DNA of 64,000 bases, from contig NC_081413.1 of assembly GCF_030272615.1 (NCBI RefSeq), positions 555,487,136-555,551,135 on the forward strand, in the 5' to 3' direction. Positions 1-11,947 of this stretch are shown piece by piece (the stretch's first letter is position 1; every line of letters begins with the position of its first letter). Both the position numbers and the translations under genes were made by a program. The stretch comes from Cryptomeria japonica (Eukaryota > Streptophyta > Pinopsida > Cupressales > Cupressaceae). The notes below the pieces were generated by a model. It was not told the origin of the DNA, did not search any database, and saw only the letters and a list, made by a program, of their open reading frames with translations.

Positions 1-1073
1 AAGAAATTTTCTGTCACTTACAAAATAAATAACAATATTAAATATATTTGCAACTTCACATCTAAAATGCTAAAGCAGATTCTATATGCTCAAAATAATC
101 TTGTCATAAAACTTATCTTGCTCCTTGCTGGGCTTCTCTATCTATTCTTCAATCTTCACTACTCGATGATCACTGTTGTAGTATCATTGTTCTTCTATTT
201 GCTCACATACATTGTTCATGAACAATTCCTTATTTATAACAATCCCTAACCACTTAATCTCCTTGATCACATTTCCCATGATCAATCTTAGCCATCAGAT
301 CTTCAAACTAGACTAGGTTCATTGTATCCTTCGATCTGAAAAACATGTTATCTCGCCTTGGAACTTGTATTCCTTCCTTTGTACTTGTGCTAGGTTATGA
401 CTGTTTAATCTGCACTATAGATCTAACTTCTGTATTTTCATTGTTGTAGATCCTCAACAAACTTCTTGCACGACATACCAATCATCTATTCATCTCCATC
501 TTATTGGCATCCTTCATTTAATAATGTTTTTATTCATCCAATGCATTCTGTTACTACTTGGTTGTAACTCTGTTGATACTGAACATCACTCGGTGGACAT
601 TCTACCTTCTTTAACCGATATTGATAACCTTAGGGTTTACTGACTAGGTTCTTTGCTCGGTAACATAGAACAATATTAAACCTATATTCATCTACTAAAT
701 GAAATCTTTTCTTATTCTTATTCAGTCAATGAATACACATATATAGGATATTAAAACAATCAAAACAATAGAATCTCATCACTGTCTAACTCGGTAATAG
801 TTGCCCATTGAATAACTTATTATTCCCCTTCACATTCACATTCTTTCTGTGTCACTTACCAACATATTTATACTCATCAAAACATACTTCTTAAGATATG
901 GCAACATCATACTGAATCAGAAAATCAATTTCTTAACATCAATGACAAAATAATATTATTAAGACAGTAATCATCCTTTATCAATTATATCAATAATCTC
1001 CAACAACCTTCTCAATATCCTTATACCAACAAACTTATTGAAATGCCAAAAATCTCCCTTTGTAATGCCAACA
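1..1073 (-). mobile_element. Copia element B, 3' LTR (inner 1073 bp)
   Basis: This stretch matches the 5' LTR of the same element (14501-15874 plus 32206-32334) over its length, and is related to the LTRs of A. On the minus strand the LTR starts TGTTGGCATTACAAAG directly after a polypurine tract. The complete 5' LTR is about 1.5 kb, so roughly 430 bp of this copy lie off the left edge. It holds several CTCGGT hexamers. A short open frame at 67-249 also occurs in the other LTR copy at 15000-15212, and I do not regard it as a gene. Confidence 0.9.
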
Positions 1074-1459
1074 ATCTCCCCCTTTGGCATTGATCGCAAT
1101 ACCAACTTGATTTATTCCAATTGATTCGGATTGCTATAAATTTTCTCATGTTATCCTTGATTTCTCCTGAAATTCTCTCCCCCTGTCATTAGTCTTCTCC
1201 TATCTTCTCCATTTAGTCTTCTCCCCCTTTGACAACAATGCCAAAAATTAAAAAAACTATTTTATGATTTTTTTTTAGAAGTAATTTCCTTGCAGTTAAA
1301 ACATATACAAATGTTTCATCTCAGTCTCGGTCAGAGTAACTTGTCTTCAATCACTATTTCCTGCACAACTTTAGAAAACTTCCTAAAGTGCGTAAAACAA
1401 CATCAACTCACAAATGGTATTCTATAGAGTCATAGAATTGATGCTTTCACTGAACTCTG
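1074..1459 (-). other. Element B 3' untranslated region with polypurine tracts
   Basis: The tract next to the LTR reads atgccaaagggggagat on the minus strand (1074-1090) and should prime plus-strand DNA synthesis. A second copy, gtcaaagggggagaag, lies near 1217-1234, and a weaker tract near 1173. The remainder is AT-rich with no coding signal. The same multi-tract arrangement is found in A, C, D and G. Confidence 0.75.
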
Positions 1460-1796
1460 TCAATGAGTAGAAGATAGGGGTAGGACCCCTAACTTGCTTC
1501 TGAGATACTCAAAAGTGTCCCTTGGTAGTGACTTTGTGAAGATGTCTACTATTTGTTCCTTTCTGTTAACATATTCCAGCACAACTTTCTTTTCTTAAAC
1601 TCCTTCTCTGAGATAATGATACTTTAAAGAGATATGCTTTATCTTAGAGTGCATTACTAGATTCTTTGAAATGTTAATAGCACTAGTATTATCACAGAAT
1701 ATAGTTACTGGCTCGGTAAATTTCTCATTCATACCTTCCATCAGTTGTTTGATCCATTCTATATTGGTGCAATTCAATGTTGCAACGACATATTCA
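1460..1796 (-). pseudogene. Element B RNase H, C-terminal part (split by element A)
   Basis: The frame encodes the end of a copia RNase H. It shows the conserved stretches IFCDNTSAINISKN and KHISLKYHYLREGV, then VDIFTKSLP and a natural stop at 1460-1462. One in-frame TAA follows LREGV, where the sister element A has a Gln codon. The upstream half of the domain is at 10584-10790, because element A inserted at the codons following STAEAE. The flanking duplicated 5-mer attca (1792-1796 and 10584-10588) proves the split. Confidence 0.9.
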
Positions 1797-3317
1797 TGAT
1801 AGTTCTGATACTTAATGTAAGTATAGATCCAATAGCCAATAAGATGAGAGGGGGGGGGGTGAATCATACAAACTTAATCATCCATAAAAACATCAGATTC
1901 AACCTCGGTAGCATATATATCAGTCATAAAACCAAAAAATGTCAAACATGTAAACTCAAAAGCATATAAACATCATAAACCTCATAACACCAGATTTAAC
2001 ATGGAAACCCAAATAGGGAAAAACCACTATAGGATTTCAGACCCACTAAGAAATATACTCTTCTAGAGTATGCTCGGTTAAAAGTAAATCCTATTTAAGA
2101 TTACAAACACATTGCTAGATGTGACTCGGTTAAGGGATTTCCCTCAGATCTGTTAGGATCTTCACCTTGTTAGAAGTGACCTTGTGAAAGGATTTCAAAC
2201 ACTCAATAAGAATGTCACCTTGCTAGAGGATTTACATATAAGACTGTTAAGTCCACTCGGTTAAGAGATTTTCTATCACTTTTACAAAATAACAATAATA
2301 AAAATCTATCTGCAACTTCACATCTAAAAATGATAAAGTAGATTCTTATTTGTTCAATACAATCTAGACATAGAACTAATCTTGTCTATCTGTTGGGCAT
2401 CAATACTATGTTATTCTAACAGGTCTTCAAGCTTCTATGCTTGGTTATCACTATGTAGCATCCCTGTGCATACACTCGCCACATACATTGTTTATCAACA
2501 GTTTCTTATTTATAAACAATCTTCCAACCACTTAATCTCCTCGATCACATTTTCCATGATCAATCATAGCCATCAGATCTTTAATCTTGTCTAGGTTTAA
2601 TGCATCTTTTGATCTGAAAATGTTTTACCCCTCCTTGGAACTTGCATATTCTTCTTGGAACTTGTGTTAGGGTAATGCGGTTCAATCTGTGCTATAGATT
2701 TTCATGCCGACTTACCATTGCCTTAGATTTGTTAACAAACTTCTTCCACGGCTTACTAATCATTGATTCATTCCAACTCATCAGCTTTCTTCATTAAATA
2801 TAACATGTAAACATTTAATGCATTCTGTTATAGCTCAGTTACAACTCGGTGAATACTAAACTTTACTCGGTAGATATTCTGTCTTCATTAACCGACTGTG
2901 ATAACCTTAGGGTTTACCGACTAGGTTCCTTAGGGTTTACTGACTAGGTTCTTTGCTTGATAACATAGTATAGTATTAGCCTTCACATTTTACAACATAT
3001 GTATGATGTTAAAACAATCTAAAACATCATGATCTTATCATTGTCTAACTCGGTACTAGTTGCCCATTGAATAACTTATCCCTTTTTCATCATATTCTTT
3101 CCTGTGTCTTTACCGACTTCTTTATAATCTTCAAATCATATTTCTCAAGATATGGCAACATCATACTGAATTAGAAAATCAATTTCTTGACATCAATGAC
3201 AAAATAATAATATTAAGACAGTAAAACATCTTTAATCAATTATGTCCATAATCATCAATAACCTTATTGCAATGCCAACAATCTTTCATTGTCTGTTAAA
3301 ATGTAATATTGCCAACA
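1797..3317 (-). mobile_element. Element A, 3' LTR
   Basis: The 1521-bp LTR reads TGTTGGCAATATTACA on the minus strand at its start and ends CTATCA. Its partner at 9087-10583 is 1497 bp. Most of the length difference is a 24-bp tandem duplication near 2918-2953, of a unit containing the sequence ccttagggtttac. A G-run (C-run in sense) lies at 1841-1866, and the hairpin-like copia LTR motif at 2001-2028. Confidence 0.95.
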
Positions 3318-3331
3318 ATCTCCCCCTTTGG
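3318..3331 (-). other. Element A polypurine tract
   Basis: On the minus strand, ccaaagggggagat directly precedes the LTR start TGTTGG. This fits the plus-strand primer of copia reverse transcription. A second copy, gtcaaagggggagaag, lies at about 4566-4581, before the solo LTR in coding-strand order. Confidence 0.85.
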
Positions 3332-3410
3332 CATTGATGGCAAAACCAATTGATTTGACCTGTAAAAGATTTATTCTGAAATACTAAAATGCTCTCCCCC
3401 ATACATTAGA

Positions 3411-4472
3411 TGTTGGTATTTTGGTATGGTTTTGTCATTGATGTCAACACCTGCTAACACACCTACTTTGGAGATCCAACAACATTCACTAGCAATCAAT
3501 GAACTATTCAAACAATCATCGATATATGGTCAACCGGCAGGATATAATATTCATCGGTACCTACAATGACATGGAAGACACTTAGTAATGTCGAAGACAT
3601 CATGTGGACACTTTTCCTTGAAGTAATAATCATTGGTATATTCTTATTTGTATATTTGCTTTTACTGGCAAATAGGTCCAGGTTATCTAGGGTTACACCG
3701 GCAGGTTTATCTTTTCCAGATCAGCATGGCACACTATGGAGATGATTTATTATTGTTGTAAATGCATTAAGCCGACATGTTTAATCGATTATTGCATCAG
3801 ATATTGTATTATTTGTAAAATGTTTTATTGTAATATCTTATAGAGCCGACCTACTAAAATTGGTCTTAGGGTATGGTATAAATGTAAGATCTTATTTGTA
3901 AGATCAAATGTGAAAATGTGAAAGAAAAAGATTTAAGGAAGGGTATATGCGAGATCAAGTAGAGATATACATGAAGACATCATTTAAGGTGAAGTTAGGT
4001 TTTTGCAAAAGCATATCAGCATTACACCGGTACTAAATCCAGCATATGAAGATGCTATTTTGTGCAGTACATTCTCATTGGATTTAACCATCCAACTATA
4101 GTCAGTGTGACTCCCATTTGTGGTTGAGCAGTGAGCTCTAGGCTGTTGGCCTTTCTGCATGTGCAGACCCCTCTTTGTACACTTACTATCTGCAGTAGTA
4201 TCATCTAATTGTGGGTAAGGTTTCCCACCATGGTTTTTCCCCTTACAGGGTTTCCATGTACAAATATTTGTGTCATGTGTTGTGGATGACTTTATGTTTA
4301 TGTTTCATGCATTAATTCTTACCGGTACAAGCATTTTTTGTTAACTCTGTTTACCGGCACAACTAACTATTTTACCGGTATTAAGCAATAAGTTGGTTAA
4401 TAAGATTTTGGTTTGAATTTATTAGACAACTGATTCACCCCCCCCCTCTCTCAGTTGTCCCCAGGACCTACA
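3411..4472 (+). mobile_element. Solo copia LTR inside element A
   Basis: The 1062-bp sequence starts TGTTGGTATTTTGG and ends GGACCTACA. It is flanked by the direct repeat ttaga (3406-3410 and 4473-4477). It contains no coding region, so it is probably what remains after recombination between two LTRs. The plus strand shows the copia LTR motif tggtttttccccttacaggg (4231-4250) and the poly-C tract tgattcaccccccccc near 4431-4446. It is rich in ACCGG and CCGGC motifs, unlike the host element's CTCGGT, so it comes from another family. Confidence 0.9.
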
Positions 4473-4810
4473 TTAGACTTCTTCTGTTTCTTTAGTCTTC
4501 TTCCCAATCTGTAGTCTGCTCAGTTTTCTCAGTTTTCCTCTAGTTGGTCTTCTCCCCATATAGATCTTCTCCCCCTTTGACAACAATGCCAAAAAGAAAA
4601 GAATTAAAATATAATCTCTTTCTGTAAGAAGTTATTTCCTACTGTTGTGTATCAACTAAGTCTCGGTCAGAGCATTTGTCTTCAATTCCTGTTCTCTGTA
4701 TCATTTTCTGTATTATTCCAGTAGTAATTCCAATCAATACACTTTCAGAAAAAAAACATTCTAAAGTGTATCACTCCAGCATCAACTCCAAAAAAAAAAA
4801 TTCAATAGAG

Positions 4811-6400
4811 TCATCGAAGTGATGCTTTCACCGAACTCGGCCAGTGAGTAGAAGATAGGGGTAGGACCCCTAACTTACTTCTGAGATATTCAAGTGTCCT
4901 TTGGTAGTGGTTTGGTGAAGATATCTGCTATTTTCTCCTTTGTGCTAACATATTCCAACACCACTTTCTTTTCTTGAGCTTCTTCTCTAAGATAATGATA
5001 TTTGATAGAGATGTGCTTTGTCTTAGAGTGCATAACAGGATTCTTTGAAATGTTAATGGCACTAGTGTTATCATAGAATATAGTTACTAGCTCGGTAACT
5101 TGCTCATTTATGCCTTCCAACAATTGTTTGAACCATGCTATATTGGTGCAATTCAATGCTGCAGCAACATATTCAACTTCGACTGTTGACTAAGAAACAC
5201 ATCCTTGTTTCTTGCTAAGCCAACTCACTAGTCTTTGTCCTAAAAAGAAAGCGCCACCACTTGTGCTTTTTCTATCATCAATGTTGCCTGCCCAATCAGC
5301 ATCAGTATAAACTTTTAAATCAAAATCATTTCCTTTTTGATATACTAAGCCATAATCTTCAGTACCTTTCAGGTATCTGAAAATTCTTTTGATTGCTATC
5401 ATGTGTGTTTCCTTAGGATCTGCAGAGAATCCTGCAACAATACTTACTGCATGTGCTATATCTGGCCTACTGTGAACAACATATTGTAGTTTTCCAATCA
5501 TAGATTGGTAGAGTGTCTCATCAACAGATGCAGATTCATTATTCTTTGATAGTTTACAGTTGGTAGTCATAGGAGTACTTACTGGTTTTGAATCCTCCAT
5601 TCCAAATTTCTTCAAGATCTCCTTTATGTACTTGGATTGGGTAATGAAAATCTCATTTTTCATTTGCAATATCTGTAAACCTATAAAATACTTTATCTCA
5701 CTAATTAATGACATCACAAACTCTTTACTCATTTGATTTCCAAAGTTTCTGCATAAAGAGTCATTTCCACAAATTATAATATCATCAACAAATATGGCTG
5801 AGATCAGTATTCCATTTTCATCATTCTTCATGTACATGTTGTTGTTCTCATTTGTCCTTATAAAACCAATCTTAATCAAATATGAGTGCAATCTTTCATA
5901 CCATGCTCTAGGTGCTTGTTTCAGACCATATAAAGCTTTGTTCAATTTACATACCCGATCTTTATTATTGTCTTCAACAAATCCTTTAGGTTGTTCAATA
6001 AAAACTTCTTCTTCTAATATTCCATTCAGAAATGCAGATTTGACATCCATTTGATATACCTTGAAATTCTTGTAAGCAGCATATGTCAACAATGTTCTTA
6101 CTCCTTCAAGTCTAGCAACAGGTGCAAAAGTCTCACCATAATCAATTCCTTCTTCTTGGGCATAACCTTTGCAAACTAGTCTTGCTTTATTCTAAATGAC
6201 CTTACCTTTTTCATTTAGCTTGTTTCTGAAGATCCAATTTGTACCGATTACATTTTTGTCCTTCGGTCTTGGGACCAGTGTCCATGTGTCATTCTTCCTG
6301 ATTTGATTAATCTCTTCTGTCATAGCATTTATCCAATCTTCACTGTTAAATGCCTCTTTCACTATTCTTGGTTCAAATTCAGATATCAAACATGTGTTCT
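4811..6400 (-). pseudogene. Element A reverse transcriptase and RNase H
   Basis: This is the C-terminal part of the copia polyprotein. In reading order the RT shows [37 protein letters not shown] and [13 protein letters not shown], then the catalytic FVDDIII (copia YVDD equivalent) and the [20 protein letters not shown] region. RNase H follows with [19 protein letters not shown] and IFYDNTSAINISKNPVMHS. A TAG near 6192 replaces a Gln in VI-NKARL. A 2-bp deletion near 4888 shifts the frame just before the conserved end. The catalytic RT residues themselves look intact over a 300-codon open stretch (5190-6092). Confidence 0.92.
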
Positions 6401-6559
6401 TCCTTAGTTTGTTCCTTGTCATCACTGGATCATTCTTATCTCCTATAATCTGACTTGGTGCATGGTGTCTTCTGACATACTTGGCTAATATAGGATTGGT
6501 AGGCTCTCTATGATCTTCTTCATCACTCGGTAACTGGATATCTTCTTTATTTTCTTCAA

Positions 6560-7508
6560 CAGTCTTCTCGGTAAGACTTCTTGATTGTACATAGACAAAT
6601 TCATCATAGTCTTCTGGTTCTTTGAAATTTCCTTCATCATTTCTTTTTGCAAATTCATCAATTTTTACATTTGCACTTTCTACCATTTTGTTAGATGATT
6701 TGATCAAACATTTAAATGCTTTGCTTTTAGAAGAATAACCTAGAAATGTTCCTTCTTCACTTTTCTGATCAAACTTGCCATTTCTATCATCTTTATGAAT
6801 GTAGAATTTACTTCTAAAGATCTTAAAATAACTTACATTAGGTTTTTTGTCATACCAGATTTCATAAGGTGTCTTCAAAGTACCTTTCTTCAATTGAACT
6901 CGGTTCAAGGTGTAAACAACTATGCTTATTGCTTCTCTCCAAAATGTTTGTGGAACTTTCTTTTCAATCATCAGTGTTCTAGCACAATCCACAATAGATC
7001 TGTTTCTTCTCTCAGCTATTCCATTCTGCTGTGGAGTTCTCGATGCAGAGACTTGTCATTTAATACCATGATCATTGCAAAATAAGTTGAACTCATCAGA
7101 TGTGAACTCTCCTCCTCTATCTGATCTAAGACATTTCAGTTGTCTTCTTGTTTCATTTTAAACTCTTGCCTTGTACCATTTAAACATTTGAAAAGCTTCT
7201 GATTTTTGTTTTAAAAACATTACTGACATCATTCTTGAATAGTCATCCACAAATAATATGAAATACTTATCACCATAATAACTTTGAACTTTCATAGGAC
7301 CACAAAGATCAGTGTGCACAAGAGCTAAAATTCCCTTCGAAGTGTAGGACTTACTTGTAAAGCTTGATCTTGTCATCTTACCCATCTGGCAACCTCGGCA
7401 CATAGCATTCTCAGGTTTCTCAAGATTCGATAGACCTCTTACTCAGTGCTTCTTGCTTATTTTGATTAGATTATCAAAATTAACATGACAAAACCTTTTA
7501 TGCCATAA
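6560..7508 (-). pseudogene. Element A pre-integrase and integrase
   Basis: The frame begins with the LWHKRFCH zinc-binding start of the GAG-pre-integrase domain and continues CRGCQMGKMTRSSF. The integrase core follows with LVHTDLCGPM and the SDRGGEFTSDEF and QQNGIAERRNRS motifs, then the tail VPQTFWREAIS and KTPYEIWYDKKPNVSYFK. Stops fall at TAG (before LWHKR), at TGA where an Arg codon is kept in B (KH-VRGL and K-QVSA), and at a TAA near 7156. The TGA changes fit CGA decay. The enzyme would join element cDNA to chromosomal DNA, but this copy cannot be made intact. Confidence 0.9.
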
Positions 7509-8057
7509 CTAGGTATCATCAATCTTTACATACAAACACTTATTTCGAGTTGAGTCAAGGTGAAATGTATTACCTTTTTTTTGTGTCCTAGTAGCAGCTA
7601 GCTTTCCATGCTTGTCATGAACTTTGACAATTCTTTTTTCAAACTCTATTCGGTCACCTGTGTTGTTTAGCTGTGCTACACTCAACAAATTGTATTTCAA
7701 ACCTTCAACCCAATAAACATCATTGCATCTTGCATTATCAAGAAGTGTTATGGATCCTTTATCTCTTACCGGACATGGTGCATCATTACCAAATCTAACA
7801 TAGCCTCCATCATAATCTTCTAACATAACAAACTTGTGTTTATCTCTTGTCATATGATGTGAGCATCCACTATCTATAATCCAAGAATCATTAGTGTTTA
7901 TGTGAGATATTAGGGCTTTTTCTTCATACCTCTCTTCATCTAATCCATCCTTGATAGCCACATAAACAACTTCCTTTGTATCAGTTTCATCTAATTTATC
8001 ATCATTAGATTCCTCATCAGCTATTAGGCATGTCTTTCTGTCTCTTCTTCTAAAATC
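7509..8057 (-). pseudogene. Element A aspartic protease
   Basis: The protein shows WIIDSGCSHHMTRDKHKF, a copia retropepsin active site with an intact D-S-G triad, then DGGYVRFGNDAPC and VYWVEGLKYNLLSVAQLN. It is the only one of four copia proteases in this window whose triad is unchanged. An acidic linker with DEESNDDK joins it to gag. The open frame ends at a TAG before the integrase zinc motif. Confidence 0.9.
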
Positions 8058-9023
8058 TTAGTGTCCTCTGTAATGATTATCTTTTTTTCTATCATCTCGG
8101 TAATCTCTCTTTTCAGTGAAATCTTTGTTAGGATAGTTAGAAGCCATATGTCCAATTCTATCACAATTGAAACATTTCAAAGGTAGCTTTCCTTTATATT
8201 TACCTTTGCCTCTCAGTAACCTTTTGGCCAACAGTGCTTCAAACTCTTCTTTCTTTTTGATTTCTTCATATAGTTTGTGTACTTCTTCCATGTTCTTCCA
8301 AAATCTTTCACTTGCTCCACTATGATCTCCTTCAGAGTACTTATACTTTCTTTCATTGTAATCATTAGGTTCATCAAGATGAAAAGAACTAAATGCAGAT
8401 TCAACTTCATTTACTAATGACCCACTGTTATCAAAATTACTTAACTCAAATGCATGTAGCTTACCAATAGTATCATCTAAGGAAACTGGCATATTAGGTA
8501 CAAACCTCAATTCATTGTTTGTAGAGACTCAGATTGCATAGGTAGGTAGAAGGGTTCTCAGCAAATTACTTGTTACATCCTTTTCTTCAATAGTTCCTCC
8601 TGCTCCTTTGATTTGATTTACAATCTCCTTTAGTCTTGTACTATACTGGGTTATGTTCTCACCTTCATTCATCCTCATGGATTCAAGTTGTCCTCTTAGA
8701 CTATCTACTTTTGCCCTTTGAACATTTTCATCTCCTCCGTATACTGATATGAGCTTTTCCCACATTGCCTTTGCATCCTTCCAGCCTTCTAGATCATTAA
8801 ACTCAAAATCGGTCAATGCAGATGTTATTTCAATCATTGCTTGAATATGTTCTTTCTTCGCCTTTATTTCTTCCATGGTCAATGGGTAGGTGCTCGGTGT
8901 GATGAAATCATTCTCCAAATAATATATAGCATATTCTCCAATCCCTGATAGATGTAGTTTCATCCTTTTCTGCCATGTAGAGAAACTTGACTTGTTCAGC
9001 TTAGGTGCATCCCTCTTATACAT
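8058..9023 (-). pseudogene. Element A gag with damaged zinc knuckle
   Basis: The start at 9023 (MYKRDAPKLNKSSFSTW) begins a UBN2-type copia gag with KMHLS-like helices, the WEKLISVYGGDENVQ stretch and MRMNEGENITQYSTRLKE. A TAG near 8526 splits it. The second part ends in one nucleic-acid-binding knuckle, CFNCDRIGHMASNYP, in which the fourth zinc ligand is Tyr instead of Cys. Family knowledge: gag forms the virus-like particle and the knuckle binds RNA. The broken knuckle and the stop argue against current function. Confidence 0.9.
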
Positions 9024-9072
9024 CTTTGGATCTTTAACTCAAGTGCCTTTAAACTTCCTTTCGGAGTCCAAA

Positions 9073-9086
9073 GCTCTAATACTAAT
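9073..9086 (-). other. Element A primer binding site (degenerate)
   Basis: The minus strand reads attagtattagagc directly after the 5' LTR end TATCA. The usual copia site for initiator Met-tRNA is attggtatcagagc. The two differences are TGG to TAG and CAG to TAG, both decay-type transitions. Confidence 0.85.
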
Positions 9087-10583
9087 TGATAGTTCTGATA
9101 CTTAATGTAAGTACAAGTCCAATAGCCAATAAGATGAGAGGGGGGGGTGAATCATACAAACTTAATCATCCATAAAAACATTAGATTCAACCTCGGTAAC
9201 ATATATATTAGTCATAAAACCAAAAACTGTCAAACATGTAAACTCAAAAGCATATAAACATCATAAACCTCATAACACCAGATTTAACGTGCAAACCCAA
9301 ATAGGGAAAAACCACTGTGGGATTTCGGACCCACTAAGAAATATACTCTTGTAGAGTATGCTCAGTTAAAAGCAAATCCTGTTAAAGATTACAAAGACAT
9401 TGCTAGATGTGACCCGGTTAAGGGATTTCCCTCAGATCTGTTAGGATCTTCACCTTGTTAGAAGTGACCTTGTGAAAGGATTTCAAACACTCAATAAGAA
9501 TGTCACCTTGATAGAGGATTTACATATAAGACTGTTAAGTCCACTCGATTAAGAGATTTTCTGTCACTTTTACAAAATAACAGTAATAAAAATCTATCTG
9601 CAACTTCACATCTAAAAATGCTAAAGCAGATTCTTATTTGTTCAATACAATCTAGACATAGAACTAATCTTGTCTATCTGCTGGGCATCAATACTCTGTT
9701 ATTCTAACAGGTCTTCAAGCTTCTGTGCTCTGTAATCACTATGTAGCATCCCTGTGCATACAATCACCCACATACATTGTTTATCAATAGTTTCTTATTT
9801 ATAAACAATCTTCCAACAGCTTAATCTTCTTGATCACATTTTCCATGATCAATCATAGCCATCAGATCTTTAATCTTGTCCAGGTTCAATGTATCTTTTG
9901 ATCTGAAAACATTTTACCCCACCTTGGAACTTGCATATTCTTCTTAGAACTTGTGTTAGGGTAATGCGGTTCAATCTGTGTTGTATACTTTCATGCCGAC
10001 TTTCCATTGCCTTAGATTCATTAATAAACTTCTTCCACGACTTACTAATCATTGATTCGTTCCAACTCATCAGCTTTCTTCATTAAATATAACATGTAAA
10101 CATTTAATGCATTTTGTTATAGCTCGGTTACAACTCAGTGAATACTAAACTTTACTCAGTAGACATTCTGTCTTCATTAACCGACTGCGATAACCTTAGG
10201 GTTTACCGACTAGGTTCTTTGCTTGATAACATAGTATAGTATTAGCCTTCATATTTTACAACATATGTATGATGTTAAAACAATCTAAAATATCATGATC
10301 TTATCATTGTTTGACTCGGTACTAGTTACCCATTGAATAACTTATCCCTTTTTCATCATATTCTTTCCTGTGTCTTTATCGACTTCTTTATAATCTTCAA
10401 ATCATATTTCTCAAGATATGGCAACATCATACTGAATTAGAAAATCAATTTCTTGACATCAATGACAAAATAGTAATATTAAGATAGTAAAACATCTTTA
10501 ATCAATTATGTCCATAATCATCAATAACCTTATTGCAATGCCAACAATCTTTCATTGTCTATTAAAATGTAATATTGCCAACA
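9087..10583 (-). mobile_element. Element A, 5' LTR
   Basis: The 1497-bp LTR is the partner of 1797-3317. The outer end is followed by the duplicated target attca (10584-10588), and the inner end by the primer site. The copia LTR hairpin motif lies near 9289-9317, and the G-run (gagagggggggtgaatca) at 9137-9154. Small open frames inside, such as 9870-10070, are not supported as genes. Confidence 0.95.
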
Positions 10584-11900
10584 ATTCAGCTTCAGCTGTT
10601 GACTGCGAAATGCATCCTTGTTTCTTGCTAAGCCAACTTACTAGTCTTTCACCCAGAAAGAAAGCTCCACCGCTTGTGCTTTTTCTGTCATCAACGTTTC
10701 CTGCCCAATCAACATCAGTATAGACTTTTAAATCAAAATCATTCCTCTTTTTATATACTAAGCCATAATCTTTAGTGCCTCTCAAGTATCTAAAAAATTC
10801 TCTTGATTGCTGTCATATGGGTTTCTTTGGGATTTGCAAAAAATCTTCTAACTATACCTACTGCATGTGCAATATCAGGCCTGCTGTGAACTACATATTG
10901 CAACTTTCCAATCATAGATCGGTAAAGTGTCTCATCAACAGATGCATATTCATCATTCTTTGATAGTTTATAGTTGGTAGTCATAGAAGTACTTACAGGT
11001 TTAGAATCCTCCATTCCAAATTTCTTCAAGATTTCCTTTATGTACTTGGATTGAGTAATGAAAATCTCATTTTTCATTTGCATTATTTGTAAACCTATAA
11101 AATACTTTATTTCACCGATTAATGACATCTCAAATTCTTTGCACATTTCATTTCCAAAGTTCTTGCATAAAGAATCATTTCCACAAAAACTAATATCATC
11201 AACAAATATGGCTGAAAGCAGTATTCCATTGTCCTTATCATTCTTCATGTACATGTTGTTGTTTTCACTTGTTCTCACAAAACCAATCTTGATTAAGTAA
11301 GAGTGCAATCTCTCATTCCATGCTCTAGGTGCTTGTTTCAGACCATATAAAGCTTTGTTCAATTTACATACCTAATCTTTATTCTTCTCTTCAATAAATC
11401 CTTTAGGTTGTTCAATATAAACTTTTTCTAATATATCATTAAAAAATGTAGATTTAACATCCATTTGATATACCTTGAAATTTTTGTAAGCAGCATATGC
11501 CAACAATGTTCTCACTCCCTCAAGTCTTGCCATAGGTGCAAAAGTCTCACCATAATCTATTCCTTCTTCTTGAGCATAACCTTTGCAAACTAGTCTTGCT
11601 TTATTTTGAATGACCTCACCTTTTTCATTTAGCTTGTTTCTAAAAATCCACTTTGTGCCGATTACATTTTTCTCTTTCGGTCTTGGGACCAGTGTCCATG
11701 TTTCATTTTTCTTGATTTGTTCAATCTCTTATGTCACAGCATTTACCCAATCTTCATTGCTAAATGCCTCTTTTACTATCCTTGGTTCAAATTCAGATAT
11801 CAGACATGTGTTCTATCTTAGTTTGTTCCTTGTCATCACTGGATCATCCTTATCTCCTATAATTTGACTTGATGCATGATTTTTCTTAGCATATTTGGTT
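10584..11900 (-). pseudogene. Element B reverse transcriptase and RNase H, N-terminal part
   Basis: The frame encodes copia RT with [30 protein letters not shown] and [20 protein letters not shown], followed by RNase [20 protein letters not shown]. It stops at the A insertion after STAEAE. Further upstream, stops and small indels break the region that carries the DVKS-like motif (11390-11480). The rest of RNase H is at 1460-1796. The sequence is close to element A throughout, so A and B are the same family. Confidence 0.9.
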
Positions 11901-11947
11901 AATATAGGTTTGGTAGGCTCTGTATGATCTTCTTCATCACTCGGTAA

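Larger units (their letters stand above)
1797..10583 (-). mobile_element. Copia element A, complete, inserted in element B
   Basis: A structurally complete Ty1/copia element of 8.8 kb, including a 1.06-kb solo LTR and its TSD. Both LTRs run TG...CA and the TSD is attca on each side (1792-1796 and 10584-10588). A degenerate Met-tRNA primer site and a polypurine tract abut the LTRs. Domain order on the minus strand is gag, protease, integrase, RT, RNase H. Stops and frameshifts interrupt the polyprotein, so it is inactive. Its closest relative in the window is the element it landed in. Confidence 0.95.

Noticed and set aside
67-249. Small membrane-protein-like frame in an LTR
   Set aside because: It is hydrophobic only because of T-rich LTR sequence. 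The related copies at 15000-15212 and 2382-2594 differ in frame and start.
3411-4472. Full LTR element instead of a solo LTR
   Set aside because: There is only one LTR, both flanks carry the same 5-bp TSD, and no internal coding sequence is present.
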